Of a stretch of DNA of 64,000 nt, positions 36,718 to 44,938 are shown one piece after another. The notes beneath the pieces are model-generated. The model did no database searches. It saw only the letters and a program-made list of their open reading frames with translations, and was not told where the DNA came from. The translations under genes and the position numbers were made by a program. The stretch covers positions 2,924,501 to 2,988,500 of the forward strand of contig NZ_CP102267.1 of NCBI RefSeq assembly GCF_025148125.1, written 5' to 3'. Every line of letters begins with the position of its first letter. Within the stretch, counting starts at the first letter, position 1. Source of the DNA: Blautia wexlerae DSM 19850. GTDB lineage: Bacteria > Bacillota > Clostridia > Lachnospirales > Lachnospiraceae.

Positions 36718-38223
36718 TTAAATTTTTTCTAAATCTGCAATATTTTCAGGATATTCCATATCTGAATATAATTTCAGCTGTAACTGTAATATTCTGTTAT
36801 ATTCATCACAGCCCGGTTCTAAAACTCTTCTTTGTTCATACAGTTTATGATCTTCCTCACTCATTTTCACATCAAAGCTTTCCTGAGTATGGAACTGGAT
36901 TTCAATACGATAGTTGCGTGAGTTTTTAAACTTTGCATTTACGCCATTATACGGAAAGCTGTCATTGACCCAATAATTTTTCAATGAATATATCTTCCAG
37001 TTTTTCTCATACAGAGCATCTGTCACAGATCGTATCTGTTCAACATATTCTTTCGGTTCCAGTATCACTGTATAACGAATAACATCCGCTATTGAATCAA
37101 AAAAAGACTTCTCTACTCTCTGATAAAGCTTATTATATAAGGACTTCGGTGATTTTACTCTATACTCTAATCCCGCAAGTACTGCTTTATTTATTTTTGC
37201 AAAGTCCATAAGAAATTTGGTGATCTCAAACTCTGTAGACAGATAATCCGCATAAAATACTCTTTCTTCAAAAGAAAGTTTATGAAAAAATTCAATATCC
37301 TCTTCTGTCCATGATTCTTCAATTTCTTTATTAAGATAGATCTTCTCTGAATTTTCAGCAGACAGAACACACTTGAGCTCTATCGAATCAATGCAAAAAA
37401 GACTGGTATTGTCACCCGACTCATGAGTAAGACTTCTGAGAATCTTATTAAAATTATTGATAATTATATTGACTTTTCTTTCAATCAGTGCATATGCTGA
37501 ATCCGATCCACCTGCTTCTATCACAAGTTTACCATCTTTAACAGAAATGCTTCTTACGACATTTCTTTCAACAAATCCAACAATCTCTTCAGAATTATAT
37601 TTATCAAAATCCTCATAATCCAGATCAGGATTTATATTTTTCAATTCTGCAAGCTGATTTCCAACCACAAGAACTGCTGCCAGATCCTTCAATCTGACAG
37701 TATTTTTATTGTCTAATACCAAAATTTCTTCCAGCTGATTTATATCATCGCTGTTTCCGCCAATAAAATACAGCATACTGGTTATGGCATATTTATGTTT
37801 CTCTGACGGAAATTCAAATATATCTCCATATTCTTCTATCAGACACGCACTGAACAAAACATGATATTTGCTCATGATCTGCAGGAATGTAAGCGATTGA
37901 GTCTGCTTTTGAATTCCCAGTCTGTTTATATATCTGTTCATGATTTCCTGATTTAAACCAAATCCGGTATGCGCAAACAGGGCTGCCAGCAAAAGACAGT
38001 AACACTCATCTTCATTCAAGCCTTCCAGTTTCTTTCTGTCCATTATTAAATCGCAAAATTCTGCAATATCTATAAAATGCATAATAGAATAATCAGAAAT
38101 ATTGGGATATATCTTTTTATATTTTTCCAGCATTCTCTGGACAACTGTACAGTTGTCCCTGTAATTCTCATATAATTTTTTTGATTTTTTAAGTAAATTT
38201 TCCGAACACTTGTTAACTATCAT
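36718..38223 (-). CDS. Degenerate HD-like domain fused to RelA/SpoT-type nucleotidyltransferase domain
   Basis: 501 residues. The N-terminal 200 residues are helical with an HD-like pattern: His49 (SIMHFIDIAEF), then LLLAALFAHTGFG at 78-89 where HD is expected but HT is found. Residues 350-465 match the RelA/SpoT synthetase fold: YRVKSPKSLYNKLY, ADVIRYTVIL, YNGVNAKF, IEIQFHTQESFDVK and DHKLYEQRR. The EIQFHT form is the variant seen in phage and toxin-like relatives rather than housekeeping Rel. May pyrophosphorylate a nucleotide or tRNA. Monocistronic; GGAAGGATC precedes the start. Confidence 0.72.
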   Translation of the reverse strand: MIVNKCSENLLKKSKKLYENYRDNCTVVQRMLEKYKKIYPNISDYSIMHFIDIAEFCDLIMDRKKLEGLNEDECYCLLLAALFAHTGFGLNQEIMNRYINRLGIQKQTQSLTFLQIMSKYHVLFSACLIEEYGDIFEFPSEKHKYAITSMLYFIGGNSDDINQLEEILVLDNKNTVRLKDLAAVLVVGNQLAELKNINPDLDYEDFDKYNSEEIVGFVERNVVRSISVKDGKLVIEAGGSDSAYALIERKVNIIINNFNKILRSLTHESGDNTSLFCIDSIELKCVLSAENSEKIYLNKEIEESWTEEDIEFFHKLSFEERVFYADYLSTEFEITKFLMDFAKINKAVLAGLEYRVKSPKSLYNKLYQRVEKSFFDSIADVIRYTVILEPKEYVEQIRSVTDALYEKNWKIYSLKNYWVNDSFPYNGVNAKFKNSRNYRIEIQFHTQESFDVKMSEEDHKLYEQRRVLEPGCDEYNRILQLQLKLYSDMEYPENIADLEKI

Positions 38224-38272
38224 TTGAATGATCCTTCCTCAATTTGCACTGCTTATTTCTACTATTATACTC

Positions 38273-38305
38273 AAAAACAGCAGCCTTGTATATAGCTGCT
38301 GTTTC
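38273..38305 (-). terminator. Terminator after the P-type ATPase gene
   Basis: AAACAGCAGC/GCTGCTGTTT stem, followed by TTTTTGAG on the minus strand. Confidence 0.75.
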
Positions 38306-38384
38306 CAAAACTTCAGTAAAATTACATTTTCGCCCTTACCATAAAAAGCCAAAAGCTTCCGATGCATACCTGAGGAAAGACTCA

Positions 38385-41006
38385 CTATCTTTCCCCTCTT
38401 TTTCTTAATTTCATGCGTATCCATTTAAGCATCTGAATAATCGGAAGGCTGGCAAACGCATACAGATATACGCATCCAAGCTGCATCAGGTTCAACGTCT
38501 CCACTTTAAACAGAAAATGAAGTCCAGGAACCGTCAGTACTGCTGTAATAAGTACTGACCCAAGTGCAAATGCTCCCTGAAGCCATTTATTATTAAAGAA
38601 ACGTTTTGTAAAGATAACCGGATGATCCGATTTGCAGTTAAATCCATGAAACAAACGTGCCAGGCAAAGTGTTCCGAAAGCGTAGGTACTTCCCAGCAAT
38701 GCACCATTCTGGTAATATCCTGTCAAAAATCCAATCATTGTCATCACACCGATCACAAAACCTTCCAGCCCGATCTTACCAAGAAAATCTTTTGTCAGTA
38801 TTGACTCGTCTGCAGATCTTGGTTTCTCATTCATCACCTCACTGCTATGAGGCTCCACACCCAGTGCGATTGCCGGAAGGCTGTCTGTCAAAAGATTGAT
38901 AAACAGCAGATGCACCGGTGCAAAGGGAACCGGAAGTCCTGCAAGCGATGCACAAAGAACTGCCAGAATCGCGCCAAAGTTTCCTGACAAAAGAAACTGG
39001 ATCGCATACTTGATATTCTGATATAAATTTCGCCCATTTTCCACTGCTTTTACAATTGTTGCAAAATTATCATCTGTAAGTACCATTGCTGCGGCATCCT
39101 TTGCAACCTCGGTTCCAGTCACTCCCATTGCGACACCAATGTCTGCCTGCTTCAATGCCGGAGCATCATTCACACCGTCTCCGGTCATTGCCACGATCAT
39201 CCCTTTCTCCTGCCATGCACGGACGATACGGATCTTGTGCTCAGGTGACACTCTTGCATACACAGAAATATTCGGAACAAATTCCCTCAGCTGCTCATCA
39301 CTCATATTTTCAATATCAGCACCCTCGCATGCCTCCGACAGATCATGTAAGATTCCAATTCTCTTTGCAATTGCCGCTGCTGTGATCTTATGATCTCCCG
39401 TTATCATGACCGGTCTGATTCCCGCTTTTATACATTCTGCAACTGCAGCCTTTGATTCTTCCCTGGGCGGATCCATCATAGCAATCAGGCCAAGAAATAC
39501 CAGATGTTTCTCATCTTCCATCGTCAATATATGATTCTCCGGAATTTCACGATAAGTAAACGCCAGTACCCGTAACCCTTCCATCGAAAAATCCTGATTC
39601 TGCATCTGGATCTTTTCTTTATCTGCTTCTGTAATTTCCCGGACTCCATCCTTTGTCCAAATCCTCTCTGTCAGTTCCAGAAGCCTGTCAACAGCACCTT
39701 TTACAATCATCCTGTTCTCGCCATCGATTCTGTGAAGTGTTGACATCATCTTACGGTCACTATCAAAAGGAAGCTCTCCTTCTCTTGGATAAAGATTTCT
39801 TACATCGGCAGCCTCTATTCCGCATCTGCTGCCCAGATTGATCAATGCCGTTTCCGTCGGATCTCCGATCTCCACTCCATTTTCATTTGTTGAATCATTA
39901 CATAAAATACTGTAATCCAAAAGACATCTCTGTGCCGGATCTGCTGCATCAATTGCAGCTGCTGAAATCCTTTTTCCATCAATATAATAATCTTCTACTG
40001 TCATTTTGTTCTGTGTGAGCGTTCCTGTCTTATCCGAACAGATAACAGATACACTCCCAAGGCCTTCCACAGCCTGAAGCTTACGAATGATTGCGTGCTC
40101 CTTTGCCATCTTCTGTGTTCCAAAAGAAAGAACGATTGTCACAATAGAGCTTAACGCTTCCGGGATTGCTGCAACTGCAAGCGCTACTGCAAACATAAAT
40201 GCACTGCTGATCTTCTCACCACGAAATACATTGATTGCAAACAGAATTCCGCAAAATATCAGTATCAGAATCGAAAGCTTTTTCCCAAAATCATCCAGAT
40301 TTGCCTGAAGTGGCGTTTGTTTTTCAGAAGTCGATTTCAGAAGTCCCGCAATCTTTCCAACCTCTGTCTGCATACCTACATCTGTTACAACTGCTTTGCC
40401 ACGCCCATATGTAACAAAGCTTCCGGAAAACAGCATATTTGTCCGATCGCCAAGTGGTGCTTCTGCCAAAATAGTGTCCATGCTCTTTTCAACCGCAAGA
40501 CTTTCACCGGTAAGAGCACTTTCATCCACCTTAAGACTTGCATTTTCAATCAGTCTTCCATCTGCCGGAATCATATCACCTGCTTCAAGCAGAATCACAT
40601 CCCCCACAACCAGTTCTCTTGCAGGGAGCTGGACAGCCACACCATCACGCAATACTTTTGCTTCCGGTCCGGAAAGCTTCTTTAAACTCTGCAAAGACTG
40701 CTCAGCCTTTACTGTCTGTACGGTTCCCAAAATCGCATTAATCGTAATAACGATCACGATAACCGCTGCGCTTTCCACATCTCCAAGCATACCGGATATC
40801 ACTGCCGATGCAATTAATATCAGCACCAGAAAATCCTTATACTGTTCAAAGAAAATCTGTAAAATACTTTTTTTCTTTCCTTCTGCAAGCTCATTCCATC
40901 CACAGTTCTCTCTGGATCTTTCAACCTGTTCACTGGTAAGCCCTGATTCCCTGCTTTCCACGTGATCCAGAACTTCTTCTACTGTTTGTTGATAGATTTC
41001 CTTCAT
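38385..41006 (-). CDS. Cation-translocating P-type ATPase (PMCA/CaxP-like)
   Basis: 873 residues, P2-type. TGES at 167-170, IPEAL at 281-285 (the usual PEGL is PEAL), phosphorylation site DKTGT with Asp325, MTGDGVNDAPALK hinge, ten predicted membrane helices. Such pumps export Ca2+ and, in some Bacillota, Mn2+. The yybP-ykoY riboswitch in its leader argues for induction by Mn2+ and thus a role in manganese/calcium balance, as for the riboswitch-controlled pump of streptococci. Confidence 0.92.
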   Translation of the reverse strand: MKEIYQQTVEEVLDHVESRESGLTSEQVERSRENCGWNELAEGKKKSILQIFFEQYKDFLVLILIASAVISGMLGDVESAAVIVIVITINAILGTVQTVKAEQSLQSLKKLSGPEAKVLRDGVAVQLPARELVVGDVILLEAGDMIPADGRLIENASLKVDESALTGESLAVEKSMDTILAEAPLGDRTNMLFSGSFVTYGRGKAVVTDVGMQTEVGKIAGLLKSTSEKQTPLQANLDDFGKKLSILILIFCGILFAINVFRGEKISSAFMFAVALAVAAIPEALSSIVTIVLSFGTQKMAKEHAIIRKLQAVEGLGSVSVICSDKTGTLTQNKMTVEDYYIDGKRISAAAIDAADPAQRCLLDYSILCNDSTNENGVEIGDPTETALINLGSRCGIEAADVRNLYPREGELPFDSDRKMMSTLHRIDGENRMIVKGAVDRLLELTERIWTKDGVREITEADKEKIQMQNQDFSMEGLRVLAFTYREIPENHILTMEDEKHLVFLGLIAMMDPPREESKAAVAECIKAGIRPVMITGDHKITAAAIAKRIGILHDLSEACEGADIENMSDEQLREFVPNISVYARVSPEHKIRIVRAWQEKGMIVAMTGDGVNDAPALKQADIGVAMGVTGTEVAKDAAAMVLTDDNFATIVKAVENGRNLYQNIKYAIQFLLSGNFGAILAVLCASLAGLPVPFAPVHLLFINLLTDSLPAIALGVEPHSSEVMNEKPRSADESILTKDFLGKIGLEGFVIGVMTMIGFLTGYYQNGALLGSTYAFGTLCLARLFHGFNCKSDHPVIFTKRFFNNKWLQGAFALGSVLITAVLTVPGLHFLFKVETLNLMQLGCVYLYAFASLPIIQMLKWIRMKLRKRGER

Positions 41007-41082
41007 TACCTTTGCCTCCTTTTTTGCAAATATTCACCAACTGTAATTTTTTATGCAATGAAGGATTTTTAATAAAATGATA

Positions 41083-41216
41083 TAAAAAAGAAACCCTTAT
41101 TGCATAACAAAAAATGCAATAAAAGTCTCACCATTTCCTTGCAGCGCCGGATGTCTCCACCGTACTGACGACACTGCAAACGCAGATTTTCAAACGTAGG
41201 TTACTCCCCTTTATTG
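41083..41216 (-). promoter_or_regulatory. yybP-ykoY manganese riboswitch with terminator
   Basis: Minus strand from 41216: AAAGGGGAGTAACCTACG, then CAGTGTCGTCAGTACGGTG and a closing AAATGGTGAGACTTTT. These are the conserved L1/L3 parts of the yybP-ykoY class, known to bind Mn2+. A terminator hairpin TTATTGCAT/ATGCAATAA (41097-41122) with a TTTCTTTTTT tail follows, 75 bases before the ATPase ribosome-binding site. Mn2+ should favour read-through. The rest of the 41007-41639 gap is repeat R6. Confidence 0.9.
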
Positions 41217-41278
41217 AATCTAATACTATAACAAAATCAATACCTCTGTCAAGATATTTTGTAAATCATCGGGCAAAA

Positions 41279-41470
41279 AGTTACTGTTTACTCCATTCTC
41301 AGCAACACGCTTCGCGATGCAGGAAATATGAACCTCCTTGTGCAAAGCCCAAGGAGTATCGTTTGCTTCGCAAACTTAATTTATGCTAGCCGCATAAATT
41401 CGCGCGGTATGTCTCGGGTTTTCTGTGAGCAGCCAACGCATTACTTCCAAGAAAATTGCCTACGATCAGG
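41279..41470. repeat. Modular palindromic repeat, copy R6
   Basis: GTTACTGTTTACTCC...TCTCAGCAAC, then ACACGCTTCGCGATGC and, after an extra CCTCCTTGTG/GCCCAAGGAG and GTTTGC/GCAAAC hairpin insert, AATTTATGCTAGCCGCATAAATT and GCGCGGTATGTCTCGGG. It has the same first and second modules as R1 but a different internal insert. Confidence 0.75.
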
Positions 41471-41639
41471 GAATCTGCTGTATTATACAACTGCTGAAAC
41501 AGATTTCCGAGAAACAGTGGAATGGCAAAAAAAGATAATCTTTCCAGAGATACTTCCCTCTGTCATTCTTGAATCCTTTTTCATAATTTTTGATACCTTC
41601 CCGTTTTTTCTTTATTTTATCACAAAAAAGCCAACTATC

Positions 41640-42665
41640 TTACTCCTTTTCCCCCTCATTCGCTTCCTCTATTGTCACACTCTCCTGTACCTGCATATCC
41701 GTATACTGAACACGAATAACTGCCTGCGGCCAGTTTATGCTGACCATTGCTGTTTTGTCTTTCTCATCTCCTGCTTTCCGGATAAGTTCCAGCAATTCCT
41801 TCAGTACTTCCTTTGTCAGATAGCCGCCTCTCCAGTGAAAAATAAGTACCCTGCCTTTCTTCGCCGCCTGCAAAGAACGTTTATACACATCCTCTTTCTT
41901 AGTAAAAGAAAGCTTCTTCTCCTTATAGTAAAAGTGCTCATGATCACCGCAGTGAGGCGCCGGCGCAATAAGAGGCTCATGATCCCTGAAAATCTGTGAA
42001 TCATCCAGATTGAAATAATCATAGCGGATTTCAGAAGTTTCACGATCTTTTCCCAGGGTATTATCAAAGGTCGCATCCAGATGATAATATGTACCTCCTA
42101 TTTTTACAATATTCCATGTGTGGCGATACTTAATTCCCTTCTCAGGATTATTTCCACAGATTGCAATCACACACCAGACTCCCAGTGCATCTAACAAAAC
42201 CTTTACTGCTTTTGCAATTCCCTCACAAACACCAACTCCTTGCCCCAACGGTCCGATAATTTCATGGGAATATGATTTTTTCAGTTTGTCATAGCGGATA
42301 TTTTCACAGATAAAATCATGTACATACTTCTCTTTCTCCCACTCAGACAGCTTCTGAGCCGGACGAATCAGCTTCTCAACTCTGGCAGTCATAGCCTTTT
42401 GATGTTCGCAAATCTTCTTTTTATCAAAAAGATACTCCGGAATAAAAATCAGATTCGGAGAGTCTTTATAATACCGGTATTTATAACTGCTCACCCAAAA
42501 TATCTCCGGATGATCCAGACGCATCTGAAAAAATACATTATAAAGTTCTTCTCCCTCTAATGCCGGAATCTGAAATTCATCCGCCAGGTTTTTCACACCG
42601 CTAAGAATGCTGTGATATGCAGCCTGCTGCGCCTTATTCATATGGTTGTAATAATATTGCTCCAT
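41640..42665 (-). CDS. Transglutaminase-like domain protein, copy B
   Basis: 341 residues, the same protein as at 27134 plus one extra C-terminal Glu caused by a different 3' junction. Triad Cys147, His182, Asp197 kept. The nucleotide changes relative to copy A that I could find are silent, which implies both copies are under selection or have been homogenised. Lies downstream of copy B of the 90-residue partner gene. Confidence 0.8.
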   Translation of the reverse strand: MEQYYYNHMNKAQQAAYHSILSGVKNLADEFQIPALEGEELYNVFFQMRLDHPEIFWVSSYKYRYYKDSPNLIFIPEYLFDKKKICEHQKAMTARVEKLIRPAQKLSEWEKEKYVHDFICENIRYDKLKKSYSHEIIGPLGQGVGVCEGIAKAVKVLLDALGVWCVIAICGNNPEKGIKYRHTWNIVKIGGTYYHLDATFDNTLGKDRETSEIRYDYFNLDDSQIFRDHEPLIAPAPHCGDHEHFYYKEKKLSFTKKEDVYKRSLQAAKKGRVLIFHWRGGYLTKEVLKELLELIRKAGDEKDKTAMVSINWPQAVIRVQYTDMQVQESVTIEEANEGEKE

Positions 42666-43136
42666 TGTTATCTTATCTCCAAGTTCTTCGTCACTTATAA
42701 TCCCTTCCGGTACATTTCACTGATCACTGCCTGCGCATGTTCAGATTCCTTTTTCTCTATTATCTGCGCCCGATCACTTAAAATCGCCAGCATCTCATCT
42801 ACCAGATCTTCGATTTTAGGATTTGTATACCGATATAAATAACCCAGCATTCTGGTTGCAGTATAATCTGTATTCATATTTTTATATGCAATCTCAGCAC
42901 AAAGCTCCTTCGGATAGCCCTTGCTGAGCAAAACCCTGTATAGTTCTTCTGTTCTTTCTGATGCCATGTTTTTTGCCTTTCTTATCATGTTTCTGTGTCA
43001 CCAGCCATCTGATTTACTTCATCAAAAATCATATGATATAGCTATGTTTTTTCTCATAGTAACATACTTCAACTGATATTCGCAATCAGAATATGGAGCT
43101 TATTTGATATGGAAAAAGATTGTTAGTTACTGTTCA
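41651..43136. repeat. 1.49-kb direct repeat, copy B
   Basis: Second copy of the cassette (see 27142-28627). Here its right end runs into an intact repeat R7, and its left flank is close to R6, so repeats border it on both sides. Confidence 0.9.
42695..42967 (-). CDS. Hypothetical protein, cassette partner, copy B
   Basis: 90 residues, sequence identical to the copy at 28186. The start is ATG 42967 for the same reason (AAAGG). No recognised domain; coupled by position to the transglutaminase gene. A TATGTT/AACATA hairpin lies about 75 bases upstream. Confidence 0.65.
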   Translation of the reverse strand: MASERTEELYRVLLSKGYPKELCAEIAYKNMNTDYTATRMLGYLYRYTNPKIEDLVDEMLAILSDRAQIIEKKESEHAQAVISEMYRKGL

Positions 43137-43285
43137 CACATCACTATCCCGAGACATACAAGCCAAAATTCCATTGCCGCAGGCAATCTGGAATGAATTT
43201 TGGCTACGTTACTGTGAACGGAGTGAACAGTAACGATTGTTACAAGGCACTGAGTAAACAGTAACACAGTAACTCCAAGACTTAC
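43123..43285. repeat. Modular palindromic repeat, copy R7
   Basis: In inverted orientation relative to R1: GTTACTGTTCACACATC, ACTATCCCGAGACATACAAG, a hairpin CCAAAATTCCATTGCC/GGCAATCTGGAATG..TTTTGG, then GTTACTGTGAACGGAGTG, AACAGTAAC and AAACAGTAACACAGTAAC. It has the clearest module-B hairpin of all copies. The 42968-43471 gap holds this, an operator palindrome and the MATE leader. Confidence 0.8.
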
Positions 43286-43338
43286 AAGGTTATCAACGTG
43301 ACAGTAGAATGTGCGCAATAACTATGTTATACTGATAA

Positions 43339-43357
43339 TATCTAAATGCTTTAGATA
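43339..43357. promoter_or_regulatory. Perfect palindrome upstream of the MATE gene, likely operator
   Basis: TATCTAAATGCTTTAGATA: 8-bp arms around TGC, 115 bases before the MATE start and just after TTATACTGATAAT, a possible -10 region. It fits a MarR- or TetR-type operator; no regulator gene is adjacent. Confidence 0.5.
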
Positions 43358-43471
43358 ACAAGCAATCAATAGAGTGTGTTTGAAAAATGCTTTCTGTAAA
43401 ATGTGCGTCACAATTTGTTGGTACACTCGTTACTATCTGAAGCATTCAATCCACATTCTCAGGAGGAAAAA

Positions 43472-44812
43472 ATGTCGAAAAAAGAAATAAGTTTTACAGA
43501 AGGACCTGTGTTCCAATCTTTGCTTCGGTTTGCCATTCCCGTGCTTGGAGCATTGATCCTGCAGGCTGCGTATGGCGCAGTTGATTTGCTGATTGTTGGA
43601 AAATTCGGAAATGCCTCGAGTATTTCCGCAGTAGGAACAGGAAGTTCCTTTATGCAGATGGCTACTTTTATCATTACAAGTCTTGCAATGGGCTCCACCG
43701 TAATAATCGGGCATCACATCGGAGAACAAAAACCAAAAGAAGCAGGAAATGCGGTCGGAACTACGATCATTCTTTTTCTGATCATTGCTGTCATCATGAC
43801 ATTTGTACTGGAATTTGCCGCCGGAGGAATTGCGCATCTTTTACAGGCACCGGCTGAATCCTTTGACAAAACAATTCTTTATATCAGAATCTGTTCTGCC
43901 GGTATCGTTATTATCATTGCATACAATGTAATCAGCGGTGTGCTGCGAGGTGTGGGAAATGCAAACCTTCCACTTCTATTCGTAGGAATTGCCTGTGTCA
44001 TAAATATTCTGGGAGATTTGCTTCTGGTTGGAGTATTTCACATGGATGTTGCGGGTGCCGCCATTGCCACTGTATTTGCACAGTTTGTCTCTGTCGTCTG
44101 TTCTGTCGTTGTATTAAGAAAGCAGGATATGCCTATAGAATTTTCCAGAGAACAATGTCGGATTTATAAAGAAGAGCTTGGAAAAATATTAAACGTAGGT
44201 ATACCGATCGCACTTCAGGAGACAACGGTTCAGATTTCATTTCTTGTCGTAAATTCTGTTATCAATCAGATGGGTCTGATGCCATCTGCCGGATATGGAA
44301 TTGCACAGAAAATCGTTTCCTTTATTATGCTGGTTCCGTCCTCTATCATGCAGAGTGTATCAGCATTTGTTGCGCAGAATATCGGTGCCGGAAAGAAAAG
44401 CCGGGCATGGAAGGGTTTTTACACTGCAATTATTACCGGATGTTCCGTTGGAATCATCATCTTTATGGTAGGATTCTTCGGAGGCGGAGTATTATCCTCT
44501 TTCTTTACCAATGATTCCGAGGTAATCGCGCAGAGCGCCGCTTACCTGAAAGGTTTCTCTGCCGACTGTATACTGACTTGTGTACTTTTCAGCAGTATCG
44601 GATATTTTAATGGCTGTGGAAAAAGTATTCCTGTTATGATCCAGGGAATCACTTCCGCATTCTGCATCCGAATTCCGGTATCTATCATTATGTCGAGATT
44701 ACCGGAAACATCTCTGACTTATGTTGGAATGGCGACACCTATCACAACTGTATATGGAATTATCTTTTTTGTAATCTGTTTCCGGCTGTTAAATAAAAAC
44801 TCAGCCAAATAA
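43472..44812 (+). CDS. MATE family efflux transporter
   Basis: 446 residues from ATG 43472 (CAGGAGGAAAAA). Twelve predicted membrane helices in two MatE halves; typical LGALILQAAYGAVDLLIVGKFG and SVSAFVAQNIGAGKKSRAWKGF segments. Exports organic cations or drugs with Na+ or H+. Preceded by an operator-like palindrome and followed by a strong terminator, so it is monocistronic. Confidence 0.92.
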   Translation: MSKKEISFTEGPVFQSLLRFAIPVLGALILQAAYGAVDLLIVGKFGNASSISAVGTGSSFMQMATFIITSLAMGSTVIIGHHIGEQKPKEAGNAVGTTIILFLIIAVIMTFVLEFAAGGIAHLLQAPAESFDKTILYIRICSAGIVIIIAYNVISGVLRGVGNANLPLLFVGIACVINILGDLLLVGVFHMDVAGAAIATVFAQFVSVVCSVVVLRKQDMPIEFSREQCRIYKEELGKILNVGIPIALQETTVQISFLVVNSVINQMGLMPSAGYGIAQKIVSFIMLVPSSIMQSVSAFVAQNIGAGKKSRAWKGFYTAIITGCSVGIIIFMVGFFGGGVLSSFFTNDSEVIAQSAAYLKGFSADCILTCVLFSSIGYFNGCGKSIPVMIQGITSAFCIRIPVSIIMSRLPETSLTYVGMATPITTVYGIIFFVICFRLLNKNSAK

Positions 44813-44815
44813 TAA

Positions 44816-44875
44816 AAATGGTTTCCTGTTATCAGTTCTCTTAGTAGAGATGCTGATAACAGAAAACCATTTCCA
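44816..44875 (+). terminator. Terminator after the MATE gene
   Basis: AAATGGTTTCCTGTTATCAG pairs with CTGATAACAGAAAACCATTT across a 15-base loop, with TTCC after it. Confidence 0.75.
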
Positions 44876-44887
44876 TTATTTGATTAT

Positions 44888-44938
44888 CCTCCGATACATG
44901 AATCGCATAGAAAATTTCATTAAGATACGAATCACGTA
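44888..44938. pseudogene. Shard of the inositol-phosphatase gene
   Basis: CGATACATGAATCGCAT joined to AGAAAATTTCATTAAGATACG matches two pieces of the gene at 47418 (around 47733 and 47785) with about 40 bases deleted between them. The stop codon and last two codons of the hydrolase gene fall in it. Confidence 0.6.

Noticed and set aside
43127-43318. 63-codon minus-strand frame
   Set aside because: It falls wholly inside repeat R7 and has no ribosome-binding site.
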